From contig JAPPAK010000007.1 of the NCBI GenBank assembly GCA_026705605.1, positions 372,001 through 436,000 on the forward strand: DNA of 64,000 nucleotides, in the 5' to 3' direction. Made by a program: the position numbers and the translations under genes. Each line of letters starts with the position of its first letter. Within the stretch, counting starts at the first letter, position 1. This document shows positions 41,396 to 49,877 of this stretch, piece after piece. This DNA comes from Chloroflexota bacterium (GTDB lineage Bacteria; Chloroflexota; Dehalococcoidia; Tepidiformales; Tepidiformaceae). The notes beneath the pieces were generated by a model. It did no database searches and was not told the DNA's origin. It was given only the letters and a program-made list of their open reading frames with translations.

Positions 41396-42179
41396 ACTCG
41401 GGGTCGCGGCGTTCGAGGAAGGCGGTCATGCCCTCGCGGAAGTCCTCGCTGGTGAACATGGGGCGGAGCTGCAGGTAGGTGTGGTCGACGGCCGTCTCGA
41501 AGGTCTCGTCCATGCCGAGCCGCATCATGCGCTTGGTGGCCTGCACGGAGTAGGGCGCGTTGCTGGCGATGCGGCCGGCGACGGCGCGGACCTCTTCCAT
41601 GAGGTCGTCGTGGGGGACGACGCGGTTCACGAGACCGAGCTCGTGCGAACGCTCGGCATCGAGCACATCGCCCATGAAGGCGATCTCGGCGGCCTTCGCC
41701 CAGCCGACGAGGCGGGGCAGGTACCAGGTGCCGCCCGACTCGGGCAGGACGCCGCGCCGTACGAAGACGGCGCCGAGCTTGGCACGGTCGCTGGCGATGC
41801 GGATGTCGCAGCCGAGGGCGAGGTCCATGCCGTAGCCGGCGGCGGGACCGTTGAGGGCGCAGATGACGGGCTTGTCCATGCGATGGAGGACGAGCGGAGG
41901 CGTGTTGTGCAGGTCGAAGAGGCGCAAGTCGGTGGCGCCGCTCATGTCATCACCGTCGGCGCGGGCCTTCAGGTCGAGGCCGGCGCAGAAGCCGCGGCCG
42001 GCGCCGGTCAGCACCACGACACGGATCTCGGGATCGACGTTGGCACGGTCGAGCTGTTCCGAGAGGGCGGCGAGCATGGGGCCGCTAATGGCGTTGAGCC
42101 GCTCGGGTCGGTTGAAGGTGAGGGTGAGCACGCCGTCGCACTGGTCGACGATCAGTTCATCGGTGGCATCGGTGGACAT
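41382..42179 (-). CDS. Enoyl-CoA hydratase/isomerase family protein
   Basis: A 265-residue crotonase-fold protein. The oxyanion-hole segments are AGRGFCAGLDLKA and NGPAAGYGMDLALGCDIRIAS. The second acidic position of typical hydratases is present in GVLPESGGTWYLPRLVG (Glu). Probably acts in fatty acid or aromatic acyl-CoA breakdown; exact substrate unknown. AGGAGG precedes ATG 42179. The stop region is tandemly duplicated. Confidence 0.9.
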   Translation of the reverse strand: MSTDATDELIVDQCDGVLTLTFNRPERLNAISGPMLAALSEQLDRANVDPEIRVVVLTGAGRGFCAGLDLKARADGDDMSGATDLRLFDLHNTPPLVLHRMDKPVICALNGPAAGYGMDLALGCDIRIASDRAKLGAVFVRRGVLPESGGTWYLPRLVGWAKAAEIAFMGDVLDAERSHELGLVNRVVPHDDLMEEVRAVAGRIASNAPYSVQATKRMMRLGMDETFETAVDHTYLQLRPMFTSEDFREGMTAFLERRDPEFKGR

Positions 42180-42231
42180 GGGGTTGCCTCCTGTCGGGGG
42201 CGAGTCTTACATCCGGCAGAGTGGCGGGCAA

Positions 42232-43038
42232 TCAGCGCAGGAGGAACTGGCCGAGGGTCAGGCCGCTGGCACGCACCTCGGCCGCCAGCTCGCGGCCGAC
42301 CCAGCGGAAGTGCCAGGGCTCGTAGGCGTACCCCGTGACCACCTCCTTGCCCTCGGGGTAGCTGAGAATGAAGCCGTACTCGTGGGCGTGTTCGGCGAGC
42401 CAGCGGCCCTCGGGCGTGCTCCCGAAGGCCTCGACGAGTTCGTAGCTCACGGCGGTGCTGGAGAAGTCGACGGTGGTGCCGAGCTGGTGCTCGCTGTGAC
42501 CGGGGCGGGCGCTCACGCGCAGGGCTTGATCGAGGCCATACTCGTTGACGTGGTATTCGAACGTGTTGCGCTGGGTCTCGTAGCTGCGGTAGCTGCTGAC
42601 GACCGCGACCAAGTGTCCCGCTTCCGACGCTGCCTCCAGCAGGGCAAGGAGATCGGGGAGGACACCCTCGACGACTTCCTGGGGACCGTAGGCGTACTCA
42701 TCGGGCAGGGACACGAGCGCGTTCGGCGCGCAGTCCTCCTCGAGGCGATGGACCTTGTCGAGGGGCACATAAAAGTCGTGGCAGGCGACGATGTAGACCC
42801 CGTCGGCGTTGGGGGTGGCGGTTGGAGGGGCAGGCGTGGCGGCGGCGGTGGAGGCAGCGACCGCCTGTCCGGCCGCCGTAGGGGTGGTCCCGGGCGGGGT
42901 CTCCCCCGAGGCCGGTGAGCGGCGCACTAGCTCGTCGTCGACGCCGTCCCCGTCGTCGTCGCAGGCGACGAGGGCGAGAGGAAGCAGCAGCGCAAAGACG
43001 AGGAGGAGCGGTTTCGTTCCCGGCATCATCTTCGGCAT
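42232..43038 (-). CDS. VanY-type D-alanyl-D-alanine carboxypeptidase lipoprotein
   Basis: A 268-residue lipoprotein: signal peptide ending LALVAC (lipobox Cys about 26), a Thr/Ala/Pro-rich linker (about 40-78), then an M15B peptidase domain. SSYRSYETQRNTFEYHV, SARPGHSEHQLGTTVDF (zinc His and Asp) and EPWHFRWVG (catalytic Glu/His) are present. It should trim peptidoglycan stem peptides. Start ATG 43038; the track extension to 43695 is antisense to another gene. It follows a hydrolase gene by 20 bases. Confidence 0.9.
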   Translation of the reverse strand: MPKMMPGTKPLLLVFALLLPLALVACDDDGDGVDDELVRRSPASGETPPGTTPTAAGQAVAASTAAATPAPPTATPNADGVYIVACHDFYVPLDKVHRLEEDCAPNALVSLPDEYAYGPQEVVEGVLPDLLALLEAASEAGHLVAVVSSYRSYETQRNTFEYHVNEYGLDQALRVSARPGHSEHQLGTTVDFSSTAVSYELVEAFGSTPEGRWLAEHAHEYGFILSYPEGKEVVTGYAYEPWHFRWVGRELAAEVRASGLTLGQFLLR

Positions 43039-43058
43039 CGCGCGGGACACGATCGCCG

Positions 43059-43862
43059 CTAGCTGGTGGTGAAGGCGCTGATGCGCGGGTCGCGGCGAAC
43101 GTCGTCGACGAACGCGCGCAGGAGGGCGTTCGTCATGGCGGGATTCTCGAGCTGGAGGAAGTGGCCGGCTCCGGTGACCGGCTCCTGGCGGAGGAAGAAG
43201 GTGATCTGGCGCAGACGCTCGGGGTCGCCCAGAGGTGCGTTTCCCCAGAGGGCCATGAACGGCTTCTGGTCGGCCGCCTGCAGGAGGGCGCCGAGGTTCT
43301 GGGAGAAGTAGCCGTTGTCGGTGAGCTGGCCGGCGGCGACCTGCGGGTCGCAGGCCATCATGCGCTCCTCCACGTGCTCGCGGACGTCCGGGTCGGAAGC
43401 TTCGCTGAAGAAGCGGTCGAAGAAGACGCGGGCAGGCTCCATGGAGCCGTCGTCGCGAAGCTGGGCGGCAAGGCCGCCCATTGCGCCGCGGGCGGCGGAG
43501 TCGAGGGGCGGATCGACCATGACGGTGCCGATAACGCGGTCCTCGTGGCGGCTGTTCGCGAGGAGCGCGACCAGCCCGCCGATGTCGTGCCCGGCGACGA
43601 TAGCGGCCTCCATGCCCCGCTCCTCGATAACGGCGGCGATGTCGTCGGCGGCCTGGGTAAGGTCGTAGGGGGGATCGAGCGAGGACTCGCCGCAACCGCG
43701 CAGGTCGAGGGTGAGGCAGTGGAAGTCTCGCGAGAGGTCGTCGACCTGGGGACGCCAGAAGGAACGGTCGCCGGCCCAGCCGTGGACGAAGACGAAGGCG
43801 GGGGCGCCCTGCCCTGCCTCGTCGTACCCGAGCGAGGCTCCCTCGACGGTGAGTTGCGGCAT
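43059..43862 (-). CDS. Alpha/beta hydrolase with Asp nucleophile (dehalogenase/epoxide-hydrolase-like)
   Basis: A 267-residue alpha/beta hydrolase. The nucleophile elbow is AGHDIGG: Asp where esterases have Ser. That Asp, with VFVHGWAGDRSFW as oxyanion segment and the His in GAGHFLQLE, resembles haloalkane or fluoroacetate dehalogenases and epoxide hydrolases. Substrate not predictable. Its start overlaps the stop of the upstream hydrolase (TAATG), so they are coupled. Confidence 0.88.
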   Translation of the reverse strand: MPQLTVEGASLGYDEAGQGAPAFVFVHGWAGDRSFWRPQVDDLSRDFHCLTLDLRGCGESSLDPPYDLTQAADDIAAVIEERGMEAAIVAGHDIGGLVALLANSRHEDRVIGTVMVDPPLDSAARGAMGGLAAQLRDDGSMEPARVFFDRFFSEASDPDVREHVEERMMACDPQVAAGQLTDNGYFSQNLGALLQAADQKPFMALWGNAPLGDPERLRQITFFLRQEPVTGAGHFLQLENPAMTNALLRAFVDDVRRDPRISAFTTS

Positions 43863-44983
43863 TACGCCTCGTCGTCCCTTCGTCCCCTGCGGAATCGCGA
43901 GAACAGGAAGGCGCCGGCAGCGGCGACGGCCGTCACGGCGACGGCCGCCCCGGCGACCAGCGCGAGGCCGGGAATGCGTCGCTCACGGGCGCGCCAGCCA
44001 CGGCGCAATTCGTCGATGTCGTCGGGGATGGGGATCGGGGTGGAGTCGGCCTCGGCTTCGGCAAAGCGGCCGGCGCCGACGTCGTCCAGGAACGCGGTGA
44101 CGGCTTCGGTAAAGCCGTCGGGATTGTCTCCGGGCACGCTGTGGCCGGCTTCGGGGACCACGACGAGGCGGGCGGCGGGGATTTCGCCGGCGGTGCGCTC
44201 GGCGACCTCCTGGCTGAGGATGTCGCTCTGCTGGCCACGCAGGAGCAGCACGGGCGGGGCGAGCTCGCGAAAACGGCGCCATAGCTCGTCGCTGCTGAGT
44301 TCGCTGCCGGAGCGGACGGCGCCCTCGCCCTCACGGAAGCGCTTGTCGAACTTCCAGGTCCACTTGCCGTTCTCCAGCGGGCGCAGGCGGTGGCGCATCC
44401 GCTCGCGGATGTTCTCCTCGGTGCGGCGGGTGTTGAAGCGCATCGCGTTCTGGACGAACTCGTCGAAGTCGAGCTCGTCGGGGCCGCGGGTGAACCGCAT
44501 GATGTTGTCGACCCCTTCCTTCGCCGCCTCGGGGCCGACATCGACGAGGATGAGGGCGCTTACGCGTTCGGGGTGCTGGAAGGTGTACTCGACAGCGTTG
44601 AGGCCGCCCATGCTGTGGCCCATGAGAATGACCGACTCGAAGCCCAGCCCCTCGCGGACGGCTTCGACATCGGCCACGAACGCCTCGCGGGTGTAGTCGC
44701 CGTCGGAGGCCCACTCGCTGTCGCCGTGGCCGCGCTGGTCGAGGTTGATGAGGCGGTAGCGGTCGGAGGCTCGCTGGCCGAACTCGTCGAACATGTGGCC
44801 GGAGACGCCGAAGCCGTGGAGGGCGAGTATGACAGGACCGTCATCCGGTCCCCACTCCTGGTAGGCCAGCTTCAGGTCGCCACTGGCGGTTGTGCGCTCG
44901 CGGTAGGTCGCAGTCAGGGTTCGGGCCCTCCGCGGAAGTCTCGCGGCGCACGCGATGCCGCCGCGGGTTCTCGATGATAGCAC
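43862..44983 (-). CDS. Alpha/beta hydrolase with C-terminal membrane anchor
   Basis: A 373-residue protein (long form). The hydrolase domain has ALHGFGVSGHMF, nucleophile Ser in MGHSMGGLNA, and catalytic His in EAGHSVPGDNP. A C-terminal hydrophobic helix (ALVAGAAVAVTAVAAAGAFLF) and basic tail FRRGRR suggest a tail-anchored protein with the enzyme in the cytoplasm. The start is uncertain: GTG 44983 overlaps a -10-like TGC-TATCAT, and no ATG, GTG or TTG occurs in frame until the domain. A CTG at 44917 with GGAGG upstream is possible. Confidence 0.85.
   Translation of the reverse strand: MLSSRTRGGIACAARLPRRARTLTATYRERTTASGDLKLAYQEWGPDDGPVILALHGFGVSGHMFDEFGQRASDRYRLINLDQRGHGDSEWASDGDYTREAFVADVEAVREGLGFESVILMGHSMGGLNAVEYTFQHPERVSALILVDVGPEAAKEGVDNIMRFTRGPDELDFDEFVQNAMRFNTRRTEENIRERMRHRLRPLENGKWTWKFDKRFREGEGAVRSGSELSSDELWRRFRELAPPVLLLRGQQSDILSQEVAERTAGEIPAARLVVVPEAGHSVPGDNPDGFTEAVTAFLDDVGAGRFAEAEADSTPIPIPDDIDELRRGWRARERRIPGLALVAGAAVAVTAVAAAGAFLFSRFRRGRRDDEA
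44974..44979 (-). promoter_or_regulatory. Possible extended -10 element of the anchored hydrolase operon
   Basis: TGC-TATCAT on the minus strand. The 12-mer GGTGCTATCATC also occurs at the infC promoter. It overlaps the annotated GTG start. Confidence 0.35.
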
Positions 44984-45013
44984 CGGCCGGGGTGTGCGCC
45001 GGGGGGCGCAGGG

Positions 45014-45553
45014 TCAGGCGCTCAACTCGATGTAGCGCTCGACGACCCACTTGAGGGCATCGGAAGCGGTGACGACGCGGTACCCCTGGCGGGTGCCCAT
45101 GGGCACGTGGCGGAAGCCGCCGTCGGCCATCTTGTGGAGGGCGACGGCGACGGTTTCGTTCTCGCGAACGACGACGGGATCCGTCGTCATATACTCGGCC
45201 ACGGGCGCATCGAGGGCGCCGGGGCGGCCGGCGACCTTCTTGAGCACGTCCCGCTCGGTGAAGATGCCGGAGAGGGAGTCGCCATCGACGACGAGGACGG
45301 CGCCGCCCTTGTTCTCGACGAGCAGGTTGACGGCGTCGCGCACGCTTGCGGTGGGAGCGATGGCGGGGGGGCGGAGGAGGCGCAGGGAGGCCAGGGGCGC
45401 ACTGAAGGCGCTCTCGCTCAAGGCCTGGTCCGGTTCGGGAATATCCATGCTGCGCAGGGGCTGGAGACAGTTCTCACAGCGATCGACGCCCGCGATGTTC
45501 TGCTCCCCACAAAGGGGACAGGTAACCAGTTCGGTTCCGGAAGGTCTGGTCAT
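45014..45553 (-). CDS. Zinc-ribbon plus CBS-pair protein
   Basis: A 179-residue protein with an N-terminal zinc ribbon (CPLCGEQNIAGVDRCENC) and two CBS motifs (about 55-178) including GAVLVVDGDSLSGIFTERDVL and GFRHVPMGTRQGYRVVTASDAL. CBS pairs bind adenine nucleotides. It is the last gene of the korA-korB operon, 36 bases after korB with GGGAGAAA upstream, so it may report energy state to the oxidoreductase. Role is inference from context. Confidence 0.85.
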   Translation of the reverse strand: MTRPSGTELVTCPLCGEQNIAGVDRCENCLQPLRSMDIPEPDQALSESAFSAPLASLRLLRPPAIAPTASVRDAVNLLVENKGGAVLVVDGDSLSGIFTERDVLKKVAGRPGALDAPVAEYMTTDPVVVRENETVAVALHKMADGGFRHVPMGTRQGYRVVTASDALKWVVERYIELSA

Positions 45554-45589
45554 GGCGTTTCTCCCGTACGCCGGGCGGCACGGTGGCCG

Positions 45590-46624
45590 CTAAAGCACGT
45601 TCCAGGTTTCGGGGCCGGCGATGAGGGCCTCGATGTCGGGTTCAGGAGAGAGGCGAGACACATCGATCTGGTCCTGGACCAGCCCGTCGTAGGTTTCGCG
45701 CTCGACCTGCCGGAAGACGCCGAGGGGCACGGGGAAGTCTGGGTAGTCCATGCCACTGAGGATCATCGGCAGGGCGATGTCTTCGCGGCTGGTGTCGTGC
45801 ACCAGCAGCTCGCCGTCGCTCATGGGGTTCTCGACCACCTCGGGCTGGAAGCCGTTGAGGCGGATGCCGTGCTCGAGATGCTTGCCGTAGCGGAGCGGCT
45901 TGCCGTTCTCGAGGTAGACCATGCGGTCCTGGCGCACGTCCTTGTCGGCGAAGGAGGCGAAGGCGCCGTCGTTGTAGATGTTGCAGTTCTGGAAGACCTC
46001 GACGAAGGCGGCGCCCTTGTGCTGGGCGGCAGTGGCCAGGGTCGACTCCAGGTGCTTCGTGTCGCGGTCGACGGAACGGGCGACGAAGGTCGCGCCGGCG
46101 GCGAGGGCGAGCTTGATCGGGTCGAGCGGATTCTCGGTCGTGCCCATGGGAGCCGACTTGGTGACCTTGCCGATGGGCGAGGTGGGCGAGTACTGGCCCT
46201 TGGTGAGGCCGTAGATGCGGTTGTTGAAGAGCACGACCGTCACGTCGACGTTGCGGCGGAGGAGGTGCATGAGGTGGTTCCCGCCGATGCTGAGGCCATC
46301 GCCGTCACCGGTGATGACGAAGACGGTGAGCTCGGGGCGGGCGGTCTTGAGGCCGGTCGCGATCGCGGGGGCGCGGCCGTGGATGGTGTGGAAGCCGTAG
46401 GTGTTGACGTAGTAGGGGAAGCGGCTGGAGCAGCCGATCCCGCTGACGAAGACGATCTCCTCACGGGGAATACGGAGGCCGGGCAGGGTCTTCTGCATCT
46501 GGGCGAGGATGGAGTAGTCCCCGCAGCCCGGGCACCAGCGGACTTCCTGGTCGGAAACGAAGTCCTTCCGCGTGAGGAGAGGGATCTCCTCGTCGAGGGC
46601 TCCGTTGGAACTAGCTGCCGTCAC
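45590..46624 (-). CDS. korB: 2-oxoacid:ferredoxin oxidoreductase, beta subunit (KorB type)
   Basis: TPP- and 4Fe-4S-containing subunit that converts a 2-oxoacid (probably 2-oxoglutarate) to acyl-CoA with ferredoxin reduction. The 344-residue protein has WCPGCGDYSI (cluster cysteines), GIGCSSRFPYY, and the TPP motif GDGDGLSIGGNH...NNRIYGLTKGQYSPTS. GTG 46624 has GGGAGG upstream. It pairs with korA just upstream. Pyruvate is an alternative substrate, but the two-subunit form resembles mycobacterial KorAB. Confidence 0.92.
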   Translation of the reverse strand: MTAASSNGALDEEIPLLTRKDFVSDQEVRWCPGCGDYSILAQMQKTLPGLRIPREEIVFVSGIGCSSRFPYYVNTYGFHTIHGRAPAIATGLKTARPELTVFVITGDGDGLSIGGNHLMHLLRRNVDVTVVLFNNRIYGLTKGQYSPTSPIGKVTKSAPMGTTENPLDPIKLALAAGATFVARSVDRDTKHLESTLATAAQHKGAAFVEVFQNCNIYNDGAFASFADKDVRQDRMVYLENGKPLRYGKHLEHGIRLNGFQPEVVENPMSDGELLVHDTSREDIALPMILSGMDYPDFPVPLGVFRQVERETYDGLVQDQIDVSRLSPEPDIEALIAGPETWNVL

Positions 46625-46653
46625 TGGATAGCCTCCCGCGGCGAAGGTCGCCG

Positions 46654-48534
46654 CTAGAACTCAAACTCGAAGGGGCCGCCCACACCGAGGACCTCGTCGA
46701 TCTTCCCGCAGATCTCGGTGATCTTGAACGGTTGGCCGGCGATCTTATTGAAGGGGATCGCGTCCACAAGGAACTGCGACCGGACGAGCACCGAGAGCTG
46801 CCCGTTGTTCAGCTCCGGAACCAGGACCTTGTCGTAGCGCGAGAGGATCTCGCCGAGGTTGGAGGGGAAGGGGTTGAGGTGGCGGATGTGGGCGGAGGCC
46901 ACCGACTTGCCCTCCGAGCGGGCCCGCTCGCCCGCGCTGGTGATGGCGCCGTAGGTGCCGCCCCAGCCGAGGAGGAGCAGATCGCCCTGCTGGGGACCGG
47001 TCACCTCGATGTCGGGAATGTCGTTCGCGACCTTCGCCACGCGCTCGGCGCGGGTGAGGGTCATCTTGTGGTGATTCCCGGGCTCGTAGTTGATGTCGCC
47101 GGTCTCGTACGACTTCTCGAGGCCGCCGACGCGGTGCTCAAAGCCGGCCTGGCCGGGAACGGCCCAGGCCCGGGCCAGCGTCTCCGGGTCACGCTCGTAG
47201 GCGTGGGAGGCGCTTCCGGGGTCGGCGTGACTCCACTCGACGGGCGGGATGTCCGCCAGCTGGGGAATGAGCCACGGCTGCGAGCCGTTCGCGAGGTAGC
47301 CGTCGCTGAGGATGATGACGGGGACCATGTACTTGAGGGCGATGCGGAAGGCTTCGATCGCCATCCAGAAGCAATCACCCGGCGTGGAGGGCGCAATGAT
47401 GGCGACGGGGGAGTCGCCGTTACGGCCGTACATCGCCTGGAGCAGGTCGGCCTGTTCGGTCTTGGTGGGCATACCGGTGCTGGGGCCGGCTCGCTGCACG
47501 TCGAGGATGACGAGCGGGAGCTCGGCCATGACGGCGAGGTTGAGGCCCTCGCTCTTGAGGGCGAGGCCGGGGCCGCTGGTGCCCGTGAGAGCCATCTGGC
47601 CCGCGTAGGAGGCGCCGATGGCGGCGCAGACCGCGCTGATCTCGTCCTCCGCCTGCATGGTCTTGACGCCGAACCGCTTGAAGCTGGCGAGCTCGTGCAG
47701 GACATCGGAGGCGGGAGTGATCGGGTAGCTCGCGTAGAAGAGGGGCAACCCCGCGAGGTGCGATGCCGTCACGAAGCCAAGCGCCGTCGCCTCGTTGCCG
47801 CTGATGTGGCGGTAGACGCCGGGCGCGACTTCGGCGGGGGGCACCTCGTAGCGCTCGTGCACGAGCTCGCTGGTCTCGCCAAAGGCGTTGCCCGCGCGCA
47901 GCGCGCGCAGGTTCGCCTCGAGGACAACCGGGTTCCGCTTGAACTTGTCCGTTGCCCAGCGGACGACCGTGTCCATGGGGCGGCTGAAGAGCCAGAGGAC
48001 GAGGCCGAGGGCGTAGAAGTTCCGCGAGCGGAAGCGCTCCTTCGCGCCAAGCTCGAGCCCGTCGAGGGCGTCGGCGTTGTTCTTCGTGATGTCGATGCGC
48101 ATGAGGCGGTAGGACGAGAGCGACCCGTCCTCAAGCGGGTTCTCCTCGTAGCCGGCCTTGCGCAGGTTGGTGGCGTTGAACTCGCCCTCGTCGACGATGA
48201 GCAGCCCGCCGGGGACGAGATCGCCGAGGTTCGTCTTGAGGGCGGCGGGGTTCATGGCGACAAGCGCGTCCGGGTTGTCGCCCGGGGTATGGATGTCGTT
48301 ACTGGAGAACGAGAGCTGGAAGCCGGACACGCCCGGGAGCGAACCGGTTGGGGCGCGAATTTCGGCGGGGTAGTCGGGCAGGGTCGCGAGATCGTTCCCG
48401 TAGACGGCGGTCGTGCGGGTGAACTGCGTCCCCGTGAGCTGCATCCCGTCGCCGGAGTCACCAGCAAAGCGAATCGTGACGCGATCACGCGTCGTGGTGG
48501 CTTCGGACAGCGGTGACTCGATTTCGGTGGTCAT
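46654..48534 (-). CDS. korA: 2-oxoacid:ferredoxin oxidoreductase, alpha subunit (gamma-alpha fusion, KorA type)
   Basis: A 626-residue fused subunit. The N-terminal gamma domain has RFAGDSGDGMQLTGTQF; the alpha domain begins near 245 with GNEATALGFVTASHLAGLPLFYASYPITPASDVLHELA, and the C-terminal domain III has LLLGWGGTYGAI and PELNNGQLS. Works with KorB in the oxidative or reductive TCA cycle. It is flanked by CBS-domain genes on both sides of the korAB pair. The 7-base gap from the upstream CBS gene suggests one operon of four genes. Confidence 0.92.
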   Translation of the reverse strand: MTTEIESPLSEATTTRDRVTIRFAGDSGDGMQLTGTQFTRTTAVYGNDLATLPDYPAEIRAPTGSLPGVSGFQLSFSSNDIHTPGDNPDALVAMNPAALKTNLGDLVPGGLLIVDEGEFNATNLRKAGYEENPLEDGSLSSYRLMRIDITKNNADALDGLELGAKERFRSRNFYALGLVLWLFSRPMDTVVRWATDKFKRNPVVLEANLRALRAGNAFGETSELVHERYEVPPAEVAPGVYRHISGNEATALGFVTASHLAGLPLFYASYPITPASDVLHELASFKRFGVKTMQAEDEISAVCAAIGASYAGQMALTGTSGPGLALKSEGLNLAVMAELPLVILDVQRAGPSTGMPTKTEQADLLQAMYGRNGDSPVAIIAPSTPGDCFWMAIEAFRIALKYMVPVIILSDGYLANGSQPWLIPQLADIPPVEWSHADPGSASHAYERDPETLARAWAVPGQAGFEHRVGGLEKSYETGDINYEPGNHHKMTLTRAERVAKVANDIPDIEVTGPQQGDLLLLGWGGTYGAITSAGERARSEGKSVASAHIRHLNPFPSNLGEILSRYDKVLVPELNNGQLSVLVRSQFLVDAIPFNKIAGQPFKITEICGKIDEVLGVGGPFEFEF

Positions 48535-48541
48535 CCTGTGA

Positions 48542-49015
48542 CTATCCCCCCTCCCGCTTCGCCACGACCTGGTGAGGACGCGGCGGCAGGTTCAGCACTT
48601 CCTCGGGAAAAGATTCGGCAAAGTGCTGCAGAAGCTCGCCCAAACGAACGAGTCCAATGACGGCGCCATCTTCCATGACCGGCAGGGTGCGATAGTTGTA
48701 GCGCTGCATGAGCGCGATCGCATCACCCACGGTGGTCGAGGAGGCGATGGTGACCGGATTGCGGGTAAGCAAGCCTGGGCCGAGCGGCTGATCCCAGTCG
48801 AAGTCCCCAGACATGCAGCGCGTGAGCACATCCCGTTCGGTGAAGATGCCCACGAGCTCCTCCTTCTCCACGGCGAGGACGCATGAGCGCGCGCCCGAGT
48901 GCATCCGCTGGACAGCGGTGCGAACAGAGGCCGTGGGCGGGAGAAACACTGGTTCCGCGAGTGGGAGCTCGCCCACGCGCTGGTCTATGAACTTCGCGAG
49001 CCGGGACCGATCCAT
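48542..49015 (-). CDS. CBS-pair protein
   Basis: A 157-residue protein of two CBS motifs: MHSGARSCVLAVEKEELVGIFTERDVLTRC and MQRYNYRTLPVMEDGAVIGLVRLGELLQHFAE. No other domain. First gene of the korA-korB operon; the last gene of the operon is also a CBS protein. Both keep the GIFTERDVL phrase, so they are likely paralogues that sense adenylates. A TAGACT -10 candidate lies 33 bases upstream, with CAGGAA before ATG. Confidence 0.88.
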   Translation of the reverse strand: MDRSRLAKFIDQRVGELPLAEPVFLPPTASVRTAVQRMHSGARSCVLAVEKEELVGIFTERDVLTRCMSGDFDWDQPLGPGLLTRNPVTIASSTTVGDAIALMQRYNYRTLPVMEDGAVIGLVRLGELLQHFAESFPEEVLNLPPRPHQVVAKREGG

Positions 49016-49190
49016 CCGTTCCTGACTGCTTCCGCGAGCCGCGGAGTCTACCCCCGCGGTGGCGCTTAGCTCTGCATCGGAGTGTAGCGCCTTTTGAGCT
49101 TATACACGCCAGGGGGGTCACTCGCTACGAGCTTGCTTACACCAGCGGTGGGTTGCCGCATCGGTCACACTTGCAGGAGGGCGAGAGGCG

Positions 49191-49196
49191 TTACAA
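49191..49196 (+). promoter_or_regulatory. -10 element of the cytidylate-kinase-like gene
   Basis: TACAAT with TTGCAG 15-16 bases upstream as a possible -35. The leader is about 30 nt and ends with GAGGGGGCCAGGG before ATG 49233. Confidence 0.5.
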
Positions 49197-49232
49197 TCCC
49201 GCCGCACGAAAACTTGCCCGAGGGGGCCAGGG

Positions 49233-49868
49233 ATGAACATCCGGATCGTGGCGATTGCCCGGCCCGTGGGAACGGCCGGGGAGGAGATCGCCCAGCTGAC
49301 CGCAGACAAGCTGGGCTTCCGTTTCTACGACTACCAGGTGGTGCAGACAGCCGCCCAGGAAGCGGGCGTCTCGCCAGAGACGGTAAGCGAGGCGGAGCAC
49401 ACGCCTTCGCTCCTGACCCGCATCCTGGAGGCGCTGGCGCGCAACCCCAGCATGCCCGTCGCCGCCTGGGCCGACCCGGTCCCGCTCGCGACCAACCCCC
49501 TCCTTACCTCTACCGAGTACCGGCGCTTTATCGAGGACGTAATCCGCGACCTCGCCGACCAGGGCGAGGCGGTCTTGATGGGACACGGCGCGCCGATGGT
49601 CCTGCAAGGCCGCTCCGACACGCTCAAGGTGCTCACGACCGGCTCCACCGAGCAGCGCGCCCAGCGCATCGCCGGAGGCATGAACATTGATGTCGATTCG
49701 GCACGGAAGACGGTCGAGAAGACGGATGCGGAGCGGCAGGACTACTTCCGGCGGTTCTACAACCGCGCATGGCTGGCCACGGAGAACTACGACCTCTGCC
49801 TGAACACGGACCGGCTCACGCCGGACCAGGCGGCCACGATCATCGCGCAGACCGCACAGATGCACTGA
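49233..49868 (+). CDS. Cytidylate kinase-like family protein
   Basis: A 211-residue P-loop protein of the Cytidylate_kin2 group. The start RIVAIARPVGTAGEEIAQLTADKLGFRFYDYQVVQTAAQEAG replaces the normal GxxxxGKS with a loop lacking the invariant Lys, as in this family. GHGAPMVLQGRSDTLKVLTTGS is the family's LID-side phrase. Substrate is unproven; it should not be taken as the essential CMP kinase. It is monocistronic and converges on the next gene. Confidence 0.85.
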   Translation: MNIRIVAIARPVGTAGEEIAQLTADKLGFRFYDYQVVQTAAQEAGVSPETVSEAEHTPSLLTRILEALARNPSMPVAAWADPVPLATNPLLTSTEYRRFIEDVIRDLADQGEAVLMGHGAPMVLQGRSDTLKVLTTGSTEQRAQRIAGGMNIDVDSARKTVEKTDAERQDYFRRFYNRAWLATENYDLCLNTDRLTPDQAATIIAQTAQMH

Positions 49869-49877
49869 GGCGGGCGA

